A stretch of DNA of 64,000 nt from Typha latifolia (taxonomy: Eukaryota > Streptophyta > Magnoliopsida > Poales > Typhaceae), in NCBI GenBank assembly GCA_019914945.1, contig CM034102.1, forward strand, positions 1,787,501 to 1,851,500, read 5' to 3'. Under the pieces are notes generated by a model. The model was not told the origin of the DNA and searched no databases. It was given only the letters and a program-made list of their open reading frames with translations. Of this stretch, positions 48,234 to 59,454 are shown piece by piece. A program made the translations under genes and the position numbers. Each line of letters opens with the position of its first letter. Positions within the stretch are counted from its first letter, which is position 1.

Positions 48234-51200
48234 CTACTCTTCTGAAACAGAAGAATATTGTGAGAGGGCTTCCTCTTTGTTCTCTTCGGCATCATTCTTT
48301 TCATCACCAGACTTCCCTACTGTAATCAGCGTACCAAATAATCGAATACCCCCTTCTGGAGCTTTTAACGGCTCTGCATCAGAGCCCAAGATGCTCCCTT
48401 GGTTCGGTGAGCGTGAAACCTGTGACTGTCTTGCACTAGCAATATTCATGTTATTGGGCACATTATTCATGTTTTGGCCCATATCAGTACCATATCTACT
48501 ATCAGAGAAAGCACGATTTGCATTCAACGGTAAAATGTTAGACAAACTAGGTCCACAGATGGATTCATGCCTGGCTCCCTGCATGCCAGCAGGAAATGTA
48601 GTGTAACTGCGAAGTTGAGAAGTTAGATCCCCCATGTTATTGTTACCTAATCCCCTCATATGGAAAACCATATTACCCTCTCCATCACCGAAAATCTGAG
48701 AACTCTCTGACATCCTGAGTTTCTTCAAGACAGGATATGGAGATTGCATCTGAGGGGTGGTTGTCAGCAATTCTACTTGCCAAGGGCTTACACTCCTGAT
48801 ATTTTGCAGAACATCTGGTTCATCCCACGTTACCTGATACCAAAGAAAAAAAGAATACAAGCCATATTCTTACAATAGAGTGTCCAAGGAATTAACTACC
48901 AGCATTGCATGTATAACTTCACAAGAAAGAAAAAAGATCAACATACAAGAGGTGAAAGAACCAAAAGCCAAGAATGCATATGAAAAAGAATATGTTGAAA
49001 CAAAAGTTGTCACAAAGTTTCCAACTTTCAAGTCTAAACTATGATTAGTTAGAATAAAAAGATTCTTGCCTCCTATAGTGTGGCTACAGCTGAATGATAA
49101 ACATTAAAGACTTCGTAAGTAGTGAGTCAGACTAAGCACTAGCCAGTAACTACCACAATACAAGCCATATTCTTACAATAGACTGTCCAAGGAATTAACT
49201 ATCAGCATTGCACGTATAACTTCACAAGAAAGAAAAAAGATCAACATACAAACATGTGAAAGAACCAAAAGCTAAGAATGCATATGAAAATATGTTGAAA
49301 CAAAAGTTGTTACAGAGTTTCCAATTTTCAAGTCTAAACTATGATTAGTTAGAATAAAAAGAATCTTGCCTCCTATAGTGTGGCTACAGCTGAATGATAA
49401 ACATTAAAGACTTCGTAAGTAGTGAGTCAGACTAAGCACTAACTAGTGACCACCACAGAGCTTTTGGTGAAAATCCAAGTAAAGCATAAATCTTGGAAAA
49501 TTGATCTTCAAATGTTTCACCAGTTGCGATCATTTTCCACTGGTCATCTAATTCATGGGCAGACCGAGACTATAATCATCTGAGACAGACATTAGCTAAG
49601 TCCTTTCTAGCCTACAAAATATGGAACTCACTTCAGCACGGGACTGAGTTGCAGCAGATGCCACATGGATGCCCAAGCAATAGTTAGCACTTCTTTCTTA
49701 TCTGACTCCCAGGCCCCAGCACTCTATTTTTCACTATGTTGAGCAACCTTAGCTATGTCTAACTCTAAGTGGATTTTGGCACTCTACATAAAAGGGAATG
49801 ATGTTTCTCACTCCTATACTAAATAACACTAAAAAAACAATGAGAGAGTCACAGAACATTTGCATGTTATATTCTTAGGCATCTTAATACGGGCTTCAAA
49901 TGTGACGAATACATGCTTTCCGCTCACATAACACTAAAGGGAAATAAAAATCAACAATTTGATCAGTAAAGTCCCTATTCATGATCAGTTATAATACCCA
50001 CAAGATGCTCACTAAAGCAGAAAAGAGTTGCAACTTTTCTCCCTTAAGAACGAAACATCAATTTGAGTTATCGGGATAAAAACTGAGACTAGAATAATAG
50101 AGACCAAGGTAGTGCCGTTTAGCATGTTGATGATTGAATAGATGACTAGTTGCTTAGTTTTAGTTATTATAAAGAACAGTAAAATTGGTGATCATGCCAA
50201 CCTACAAGTTAATCCCAATCATTTAGGTTTCTCGTCACAAGGTAAAGTTTTAGCAAATAGTATGTTATCTTTACAGAACATGCTCCAATAATAAAAGTAC
50301 CGAAGAAAGCATTTTCCAGAAAGGAACCCCATTATCCAGGACACATATTTTGAAGTTTAATTGGTAATTCTGATTGGGCCACTGAAATTATCCGAAATAG
50401 TAGAATAATTCTCATTGGGCCACTGAAATTTACCAAAATTGTAGAGAGATATACATGCATAAACCCTCCACCTTGACTTTAGACAGTCTATATATCATCA
50501 GAGAGGGAAAAAAATTATCCAACCAAGATAATTGCATAGATAATAATATTGGCGACCAAAAAGTGGTACTCAAGGTTACTAGAAAAAAATAAACCGTCGG
50601 AGACGAATTTGATGTTCTAGTCTCAGAAACAATAGAGGAAAATTTAACAGCAGAAGAGAAGAATCCAGCAGAGTTCAAGCAGAAAAGAAAGGCAAAAGAC
50701 ATGGCAAACTCAATTACCTGAAGCATACGCCATGGCGACCGGGCCCATGGGCCCGTCTCCCTGACAGTGACAGATGACACCGTCCCCTGAAACCATGTCA
50801 TCCTGGACGAATCCTCTGTCTCCGTCGGCATCTTAATCCGCATCCCGGGCGTCCAGCGAACACTAGTCGCCGCCTCTACAACCTCCCTCGCCACCACAAA
50901 GTCTGCCGATCCGGATCTTGGGTAGTACATCACCTCGAAAGGGCGGCCCATTTCGGCCAACTTCACCGCCTCCACCACCGTCGAAGCCGGAACCCGGCCC
51001 CTGACATTTCTCGAGAACCCCTCCCCACTACCCGAACTGTCCTCCATCTTGCGGGGCAAATAATGAGCAGTGCTAAAGAAGCGCACGGTGCGGCGGATCC
51101 CGACGAAGAGCTCGCCGGCCTGGTTTTTCATGAACACGACGGAGTCCCCTGCGACGAGCTTCTTAAAGTTGACAAACTTGCTCCAGCCGGTGGTGAGAAG

Positions 51201-51767
51201 GTGGCGGCGCGGCGTGCCGCGATAGATGTGTCGAAAAATCCACCGGCCACCCTGGAGGTCGGAGACGATGATGTTCTGCACCGGGGGATCGTCAGTCATG
51301 TTGAGCGCCGGGAAGATAGAGTCCGCGCAAAACCTCGGCACTGAGAAGCCCCCGCCATTGTTCGCATCGCTCGGGGTAAGGATCTTGGCGAACGAAACGA
51401 CTCCTCCGTCACCGTCACCGTCACCGCCACCGTCACCGCCACCGCCGTCAGATCCTTCCGCCGCTGCCGGAGCCAGCGGAGGATGTCGTAAAAGCCCCGG
51501 ATCCAGGCGGATCTTGCAGAAGACCTCTTCGGTATCGGGGTTAGCAAGGTATCGCACATCGATGACGCGGCATGGGACTGCAGGATTGCCGCCGGCGGAG
51601 AAGTCAGGCGGCTTGGAGCACTGTTCCGCGTGGCCCTCGGGGAAGTAGACTACGGCGGATCCAACCGGAGGAACCCAAGCCGACAGTCCGGCACAGGCCC
51701 TCCAAACGTGCGGATCGACTGATCTAGGCTCTTTTGCCGGCCCCGGCAACTGCGCCATCGGCGCCAT
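48234..51767 (-). CDS. Auxin response factor, ARF10/16/17 clade (ARF17-like, no PB1 found)
   Basis: Two exons (51767-50718 and 48833-48234) encode 549 aa. The B3 DNA-binding domain (about 125-228) is intact, with SFAKILTPSDANNGGGFSVP and TTGWSKFVNFKKLVAGDSVV. It is preceded by the first dimerisation part and followed by the ancillary domain (about 260-345). The exon 2 product is a Ser/Asn/Met-rich middle region ending in GIRLFGTLIT and an acidic tail. No C-terminal PB1 domain follows, as in Arabidopsis ARF17, so it probably cannot pair with Aux/IAA through PB1. This clade consists mainly of repressors. A near-perfect miR160 site lies in exon 2. I start at the ATG at 51767; the longer frame begins at a TTG. 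A Gly/Asp-rich insert (about residues 105-122) precedes B3. Confidence 0.92.
48568..48588 (-). promoter_or_regulatory. miR160 target site in ARF mRNA
   Basis: These 21 bases on the minus strand encode GMQGARH and pair with miR160. The only difference from a perfect complement of the common miR160 sequence is one position that would form a G:U wobble. miR160 cleavage of ARF10/16/17 transcripts is established in plants. The site sits in the expected place, in the middle region downstream of the DNA-binding domain. Confidence 0.9.
48854..49456. repeat. Tandem duplication of about 303 bp in the ARF intron
   Basis: Copy 1 (48854-49156) and copy 2 (49157 to about 49456) align end to end with only scattered substitutions and a few small indels. 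Both start AATACAAGCCATATTC. The block contains no coding frame. The duplication lies wholly within the single ARF intron (48834-50717). Confidence 0.9.
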
Positions 51768-51902
51768 GGATAGGGTTCCAGCGAGGTCCAACACGTAAGA
51801 GAAGAAGAAAGGTATAAACCCTAAAATCACTAGAGTTACCGCCTTCCCCTCTCCCTCCGATTCCTCTCTCCGTGCGGCAGCGGGACGGTGATCGGGCTCC
51901 AA

Positions 51903-51911
51903 GTATTTATA
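51903..51911 (-). promoter_or_regulatory. TATA box of the ARF gene
   Basis: The minus strand reads TATAAATAC about 140 bases upstream of the ATG, giving a 5' UTR of roughly 100 bases. A telo-box-like AAACCCTAA lies in the leader at about 51816-51824 on the plus strand. Confidence 0.5.
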
Positions 51912-51914
51912 GAG

Positions 51915-54041
51915 GCGTAGATGAGAGAGAGAGAGTGAAGCAAAGAAGTGCCGTTCTCAGGTCGGGCAACGGCACAGAAACATTAGGAAACGCTGCCCCT
52001 AATCTTGTCAGCTAATTACAAGAAAGCCCCCAGACGGGATCATTTGAACAGAGCTGTTCACGGGTTCTGTTACGGTGTTTGTTTCCCCTTGTACCAAAAT
52101 TACCCCTCTCCGAACTCGTAAAATCGACCGGCTCCATTCCCCCCCCTTCAAACATATAGATGATTATTTGGCCCTCGAATGACCCATTAATTACATAATA
52201 TGCCACTAGAATCCCAAATCGCGTTTGTTATTTTTCTCTTTTAAGACGCAACTGCCCTTCAAGATTCGGCGCGAGCTACCCGACTAATTACGTGGCCGGT
52301 TCTTGTCGTGGGCCCCGCCGGTTAAGGTACTCTATTTGTGGGGTCACTTGTATTGGTCCTCGTGTGGGTCATTTAATATGTCTAATAAGTACAAAACCGA
52401 TAAAGATACCCCTTCTTTTCTCTCCCACCTGCTTTAAAAATGCATGGAGGGCAGTCAGACGAGGCGTGCGTTGGAGTAATTGTTTCCGTCGGTTTATCAA
52501 GTCGGCAAAGACGAGGTTGTTTTATCCTACCCGTGAATGGCGGTTATTCTGGTGTGTTGGATAAGTGTTCGTGTGCTGCATCTGCCGTCCAATTGTCTCG
52601 ATTAATACATCAGCGCCGTCCATTTGTTATTAGACGAGTGTTACCGTAATAAAAAATATATATATATTTTGCTACTAATCCGGGTTTCTGATAAGGATAA
52701 GACTTTAAAAGAATTTGAAAACATTTAGTCGTTATTTCCTAATTTGATGCAAAATCCAAATAACAAAATCGATATATTGTTATATTTGTTGCTGTCGTTA
52801 TATTTGTTGGGCCAGATAGATAATAAAATATCAAAAGTCAAGAGTTAGACCGTGGTCTTATCAAGCGGTCAAATTTGCCTATTAGCATAAAAATTATTGG
52901 TGTTCCCTTAGTCAACTGTTACTTTTCCAATGTAAATGCTTCTAATTTTGTCCACCATAATTAATGTTGACTTTCAAAGAGTAACTCAGAAGTTCTAAGG
53001 AAAAGTTAGTGCCGCGTCATTGTAGCATCACTAATCTAATTAGAATGTGCATATCCTAGTTCAAACATAAATACTAGTTTATAATGTTAGCTTTTAAAAA
53101 TAAAATAACTTTTAAAATATGAGAAGAGTTAGTGGCACATCATTATTATTGCATCACTAACCTATTTATCTAACAGGTTGGAACATGGGTTCTTCTAATC
53201 TATTTTTTTTAATGCTTTTAAGTTTATCAAACATAAATGCCAATTTATAATACTCGAAAATTTAAAAAAAAAATCTGAAAAGAGGTAAAAAAAAAACACA
53301 TCACTATTACGTCACTCGTTTATAAATTTAATTAGATGTTGGAACATGTTTGCTCGAATCCAAATTTTCAAAATGCTTTTAATTTATCAAATATAAATAT
53401 TAGTGCCTAATGAGTGCGGTTTAATTTATTTGCTTATTTGGAAATTGGAACATGTTTGTTCCAATCCAAAATTCTTTAAAGAGGTTTTATTGAAGTAAAC
53501 AAAGTGATAAAGATTTAATACCCTAGCGAGCTTTACTACAAAGACAAGGGACGTGCTAAGATGGATTCTAGCGAGCTTCGTTACGTAGGCAAGGATTTAT
53601 ACAAAAGTGATATTAAAATAATTTATTATGACAAAATGATATTAAAAAGTGAGATGAAATCACTTATAATTTTGTTATGACAAATGCTATCATTCTTCGA
53701 TCTTCCTAAATTATTTATAAACTCCGCCTTCTATGCACCGAAGTGGACGGACGGGCTATAAATTATATATATAATCATAGTGGGCAAATCAATGCAATTT
53801 TTTTTTTTCTCTTAATTTCCCACTCGAAGAGTAGCCATGAGTTAAGCATGAGAATATAGCAAGTTCAAATTACAAGATGAAGATGTCATAATAAAGAAAA
53901 GATTTAACTAATTTTTAAGACTGCCCATGGAAAATTCTCAGAAGAAACACAGCATAATCACATCAACTAATAGAAATTCTTTTATCCAAGTTTTTAAGAT
54001 GAATAGTAGAGCACACAAGGGAGACATGAGGCAACAAGGTC
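51915..54041. other. Spacer between ARF and V-ATPase subunit c genes
   Basis: The left part is ARF promoter. From about 53000 to 53500 there are degenerate repeated blocks (listed separately), followed by a short imperfect repeat around CTAGCGAGCTT at about 53523-53593. The right end is the 3' UTR of the proteolipid gene. I support no coding region; the GC-richer frames at 52292-52649 have no domain I recognise. Confidence 0.45.
53010..53480. repeat. Degenerate tandem blocks of about 150 bp
   Basis: Three successive segments each combine the elements GTTAGTG..CATCA, GCATCACTAA-like, GGAACATG and TCAAACATAAAT..TTATAAT-like, in the same order and with many differences. They look like an old tandem array or an eroded transposon terminal region. 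Confidence 0.45.
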
Positions 54042-56082
54042 TTAGTCAGCCCTGGATTGACCAGCACGAGATGAAAGGATGATGCCAACAATGAGGCCGT
54101 AGAGGGCAAGAGCTTCCGCGAAAATGAGAATGAGAATCATTCCAACGAAAAGCTTTGGCTGTTGAGCATTGGCCCTGAAACAAATCAACAAAAAAAGCCA
54201 CAAAATATGGCACAAGTTACTCTAATATGAAAATTGATGCTGGATAGCAAAATATATTTCTACATGAATCTGAATCAAAATTATAGCAGGGCAATAACAA
54301 TCAGAAAATAAGCATGAAATGAACACACAAGGATGGTGAATAGATCCTTTAGCATGGTGAGTTATTATGAAACAACGTTAGATCCAAGAGAGCACACATT
54401 TAACTTTAGGTTCTATCATAAAACATACAGAAATCTAGTGACCAAGCATGATGGATGAATATAGAACTATATATAACTTACAAGATAAAAAATTAATTAA
54501 CGCAAGAGTATAATCAGTTTTTCTTTCTGGTTTCAAGTTTCAACAACTAGAATGAAAGCAAAGCAATTTGACAATTAAAAATTAATGCAGTAAACATCAT
54601 CTGACATGGATTCTGATTGTGGAACCTGAGTAATCCAAGGAAAAGATCAACACATCCTGAATGCTACCATAATGATTTCATCATGATATCTAGTTGCACG
54701 AAATATTCGAGGTGGTTCTAACAGTTATATTGCATGTTGTAAGTTATGCAAGCTAGGATGAGAACTCCCAAAACCCTCCTGAGTCACAATAGGGAAGTTC
54801 AAGATCCTAATCTCTTGCAATTGAGGCTTTCAATGTATACACTCAAGTTGAAAGAAGAGCCGAGTCTTACAGCCCCACGGATTCTTAAGAAAAATCTTTG
54901 CTAAGAAGAGTTTCTTCCTAAATTTAATAAGCTGCCACAAGCCAGCATCCTCATTAGTCAGAAGAATGATTGTATAAGTGAAAGCTTTCCAATCAGGATC
55001 AGCTCAACAGGAGATAATGAAACAGATTATTTTGGATCAAGCAAAAAGATATTTCACAAGAAGGAAAGAGAATAAATCTCTGAAGTAGAAGATAAAACAG
55101 TAATTGATTGTAAAAGGAACCAAGAGATCATAAGAATGTTCAGAGAGATACTAAGAAAATCCAGATATACGAAGAGCAAGGGAAAAGAGAAAAACAAGGA
55201 GAGACGTGATTATATGATATACGAAGAGCAAGGGAAAAGAGAAAAACAAGGAGAGACGTGATTATATAGTTTTGTTTTCTTCCTTTTATTCTCTTTTATC
55301 CATGAATTGTCTCCCTCTTTTGCTGCATAGTGATAAATTAAAAGGTACAAAGGTTTAATTTGGTCAACAAATGCAACTCTCTTTCACTCTTAATTATGCG
55401 GCGTAATACCATCACCCTTTCCAGAGGACTAAAAAGTGGACATCAAAGGGATCCATTGTACTAGTCCAAGCTATTAGAGTAACTTAATACGAGCATTTCA
55501 TTATAGCACATAAATTGTGACCACACTAAACAATCCTTATTTCGGCAAATATACCTTTCATCCAATCAAAAGAATATTTCCGATCCAGAATTGATCAATT
55601 TGCAGACAATTAGATCCACTGAGTTGAACAAAATCTAAAAGAAAAATTACCGAACGCCAGCATCTCCGACGATTCCGATCGCCATTCCCGCAGATAACCC
55701 TGCAAGACCACAGGCAAGCCCCGACGAGAGGTGCGCGTAGCCATCGAAGAGGTAGTACGACTTCGCCTTGGGGTTAATCCCGGTGCTAATGATCACAGCT
55801 ATGATCAAACCGTAGATCCCGAGGACTCCGGCCATGACGACGGGCACGATCGACTTCATCACGAGCTCCGGCCGCATCACGCCCATCGAGGCAACCCCGA
55901 CCCCGCTTTTCGCCGTGCCGTAGGCCGCGCCCATGCCTGGAAGCATTCAAGAAATCGACGTGAAACGACACCCTAAGATTCGGGGGAGAGAATAAGAGGT
56001 AGTTACAGGAGAAAACGAGGGCGGCCGCGGCGCCGAGGAAGCCGAAGAAGGGGGCAGTCTCGTCGCCGCTAAAGGTCGACAT
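54042..56082 (-). CDS. VHA-c: V-type H+-ATPase 16-kDa proteolipid subunit c
   Basis: Three exons (56082-56007, 55936-55651, 54174-54042) encode 164 aa, the standard length. The protein forms the rotating c-ring of the vacuolar proton pump in tonoplast, Golgi and endosome membranes. It has four transmembrane helices built as a duplicated hairpin. The proton-carrying glutamate (Glu141) is visible in [16 protein letters not shown] of helix 4. The N-terminus [17 protein letters not shown] and the C-terminal [10 protein letters not shown] are typical of plants. Introns are in the usual in-phase places and the second is about 1.5 kb. The gene family is normally multi-copy; which copy this is cannot be told. 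A telo-box (AAACCCTAG) lies in the leader at about 56114-56122. Confidence 0.97.
55164..55267. repeat. Perfect 52-bp tandem duplication in VHA-c intron 2
   Basis: A block starting GATATACGAAGAGCAAGG at 55164 is repeated with no visible mismatch from 55216. Perfect identity suggests a recent duplication, or an assembly artefact. Confidence 0.92.
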
Positions 56083-57384
56083 GGTCGCCGGGAGTTGGAG
56101 AGATAGATGTGAAAACCCTAGTTTTGGAGTTGTTTGAGGATGGGAGGGAGGATGATAGAGTTGGACTGTGGAGGAATGGAGAAGAATGTGGTAGCATATG
56201 CTAATCGGAGGAAAGTTTTGATCAGTATTCGGTAACATTATCCGATATTCGAAAATGAAGATTCTTTTTTTTTTTTTTTGGGCTTTACAAAAATAAGAAT
56301 TTTATAAATTACTTTCACTAATTTATATTCATACTCGTTTTTGAGATTTTGTAATTTAAATATTTTTTTCTATAACTACAAAATATTTTTATTATAATAT
56401 ACTAAATATTTTATAAAATATTTAAATTACTCTTATCTCCGTCCTTTTATTTTTTTTCCATCTCCGTGGGATTAGTAGAAATGTAGGAGGAAGTTATTTT
56501 ATTAATTTAATTAATATCAGTTAGTTAAAATAACGTTAACATATTAAATAAATTTTTTAAAATAATTTTTGAATTATAAAATCTTAAGATGTGAATTACA
56601 AAATATATAAAATATAACTTGTAAAATTTTCAAAAAAAAAGCACTTTAATTTACATGGTTGCTTCTATAAAGGTAGTATATGTTGTATGTATATTATTTA
56701 AAAACATATGTTGTCTATTCGGTTATTTCTTAAGTTAAATCTTAATAACTTACTAGAAGAAAAGTAATTAACTCCAAGGGATATCTATCCAAGAAAAAAA
56801 AAATTATATATATATACAAGGACTCTATAGCATGAAGGGTATATATATAAATATTAATTTTAAAAGAGATATTTTAAAGGATATGTATGCAAAAAAGAAA
56901 ACCCAAAGAAAGGGAAAAACTTTCTTAGTTATTATTTTTTTACTTACTTATTATTAGTAATATTATTGTATTTGCAACTAACCTTTAGGCATATAATTGA
57001 TGAACCAGAGGTTTGTCCAAATAGGCATAGAGTATAAATTCCCCATAATAACAGATGAATAGTGACAGTCCTTATAGTATGTTATTTTGGAACCCTTCGG
57101 CATATGAAGAACAAAACTGTCACTTGACCAGTGATGCTTCACATTTAAGAACAATAGCATAACTATAGCTTTACATGAACACAGATCATTAAGAACGAGG
57201 CAATTTACATGCTGGAAGTAGAGAAAGCTCAAAATATTGTATCAAGCTCACGCTCAATTCTAAATTTTCTCAAGACTTTCCAAATGTCAAACCATGGAGA
57301 TAATGATATTGAAATTTACACCATTAATTCACCATGGAGATAATGATATCGAAATTTACACCATTAATTCACCATGGAGAAACA
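56083..57384. other. Spacer between VHA-c promoter and BTB gene 3' end
   Basis: The left side is the VHA-c promoter, the middle is very AT-rich (56260-56960), and the right side contains the BTB-gene 3' UTR with a 40-bp tandem repeat. There is no supported gene; the minus-strand frame at 56978-57232 has no recognisable domain and is probably 3' UTR. Confidence 0.45.
57291..57380. repeat. 40-bp tandem repeat downstream of the BTB stop codon
   Basis: Two copies (57291-57330 and 57331-57370, one substitution apart) are followed by the first ten bases of a third copy that runs into the end of the coding region. The array would lie at the start of the 3' UTR. Confidence 0.9.
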
Positions 57385-59454
57385 TCATATAGGCTTCCAA
57401 ACAGTAAGGATCTCTTGGAACATCTCCAACGTCAGCTCTCTATCAGCATGAAGGAAGAAGCTATTCACCTCATCTCTGACATCATAGATCTTCCCGAAAT
57501 CAAACAAGTATGTAAGGCAACCCTTCTTCAACTTGTTAAGCTGATAGAGCCATGCTTCCTGAAGCCTTTCAAGAACATTACTGGAATTTATATCCTCCAA
57601 GAGGCTCTCCTCGCAGCAATCCCTCAGGTCGGCGATGTCGTACTTGTTTGCTGCCCCAAGCAGCGAAAGGCGATGCTTCCAGAAGTCTTCTTGCTTAATG
57701 TTTCCATAAATGTAACTGAAAAGAGCAGAGCAAGATTCGAGTGTCATGTCCTCTATATTTATTGTAGAAGACTCTTTTTCTTTGAGATCATGCAGGAACA
57801 TGCTCTCAAACACAGGAGAGCTGGCGGCAAGGATGGCTTTGTGTGCCTTCAGAACACCATCAGCAGTATTGATAGTCACATCAGCATGAATGCCCTCTGT
57901 GAGCATTCGAGAGATGCAACGCAGAGTGCTTTCGGTCGCAAGAGACTGCAACATTCCTTCATTAGGCCATATCGAACAGGCTTCTCCACCCTGCAATTAC
58001 TTTTGGCAAATAACAATCAGCCCAAAGAAAAGACTAGTCTTTAAAAATGTAGAATCATTCTAAGTATGGAGGGCATATACGACGTCATGAGAGTAGCGAC
58101 ACATCAAAGCTGCAGTAATTAGAGGCATTAAAACGAAAAATACTTGCATTGTAAGAGGATATCTTCAAGTCCAGAAACTCTACGTCGACAACAAAACGAC
58201 CATAAAAGGTACAATCGATTGGCCAAACAAAGTCTTCACTTGTACGAAGCAGTCTGTCATGAACTGCAAATCAACAAACTAGCCAGTCAGATAAATAATC
58301 ATGAATAAGCTCATATCTCTATTGCTGATCTGCAAATATAATAACCGAGTAAACCAAACAATCAAAGAAAAAAAATACAGTTGAATGACAACTCTCAATC
58401 CCTAAATTTAAATACGAAAGATGTACAATATTCCAATCATATATCCTATTTACATGGATGCAGCATAAACAAGAGATACAAGAATGTAGCCAACATGATT
58501 CTGAGGCAATAGAGACAAACATTCATTGATGTTATTAAACGTTCCAGTATCTCCCTGCACAGTGTCCATAGATCCTCTAATTAAAATTAATCTAAGATAT
58601 ACATTGATTAAACCTATATATATATATATCCATGCGATATCAAATCAACAACTACCTACTACTAGTGGTAATCTTTGATGTCTAGGGTAATACCATAGTG
58701 GTTGCGGTGGATGTATATGTTATGTTTTGTGTCTACTATACTTGTATATGCAACTGTGGGTATTAGTTTCATAATGAAACAGAGCCATTCTTGGCTTTTC
58801 TTAAAAAGAAAAGAAAAAAATACTACCTACTACTACAACAGGCTCTTCTGATCCCACACATATTTCACCATTCCACTTCCTGCAGGAAAAACGCGACGAC
58901 TCACAACACCATTGCATTCTGAATTCTAATCCAATTTTTTAACATAAATTCTACAATACACAGGCAAAACAACCCAATCTTTTAACCAAATAACTACATA
59001 ACAAGATCAAGAATCAAACCAATCCACTAAACCAACCTAAGAAATAAGCCAATCATTACAAGAAACAATACCTGGGGAGATATAAGGGCGGCGGCCAGGG
59101 CCAAGATTAGAGACCCGAAGCACAAATCGAGCAATTGGCGGCTGCTCCTTCGAAAGCCGACAGGGCTCCGGGAAGAGTCGGATGTACATGTACCGATTCT
59201 TCTCAACCGATAGATACCTAAACCAATCCATGGCAATTTGATACCCCACCCGAAAAGAAGAAAAAAAAAGGTTTTAAACAAAAAAAAGTGATTCAGAAAG
59301 ATGGAATTTTTACGACTTACCAGTTCCAAATTCCAACCTTAAAGGCATCGGATCGACGATAAGAGCAGGGCCCAAAGCTCTCGATCCTCCATTGAGCCAA
59401 TCTCGAGATCGTTTCCACCTTCGAGTCCCCGGCGTTTCCCGCTCCGGAGCTCAT
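57385..59454 (-). CDS. MATH-like/BTB-POZ domain protein (At1g55760 type)
   Basis: Four exons (59454-59321, 59217-59072, 58263-58148, 57990-57385) join in phase to 333 aa. The N-terminal half (WRIESFGPCSYRRSD, VGIWNWYLSVEKNRYMYIRL) is a MATH-like fold and the BTB/POZ domain follows at about 157-260. The C-terminal helical part includes NVLERLQEAWLYQLNKLKKG. The arrangement and length match the plant proteins annotated as BTB/POZ domain-containing At1g55760. BTB proteins commonly act as substrate adaptors for CUL3 ubiquitin ligases; this role is inferred. The third intron starts with GC instead of GT (AAT|GCAAGT at 58147), the only position that keeps frame and conserved sequence (SSYN-GGEACSIWP). 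Confidence 0.91.

Noticed and set aside
51226..51648. 140-aa plus-strand frame
   Set aside because: It is antisense to ARF exon 1; the Ser/Pro run is the complement of the Gly/Asp insert in the ARF.
56978..57232. 84-aa minus-strand frame beyond the BTB gene
   Set aside because: It is likely 3' UTR or flank of the BTB gene; no domain is seen and no splice site links it to the gene.
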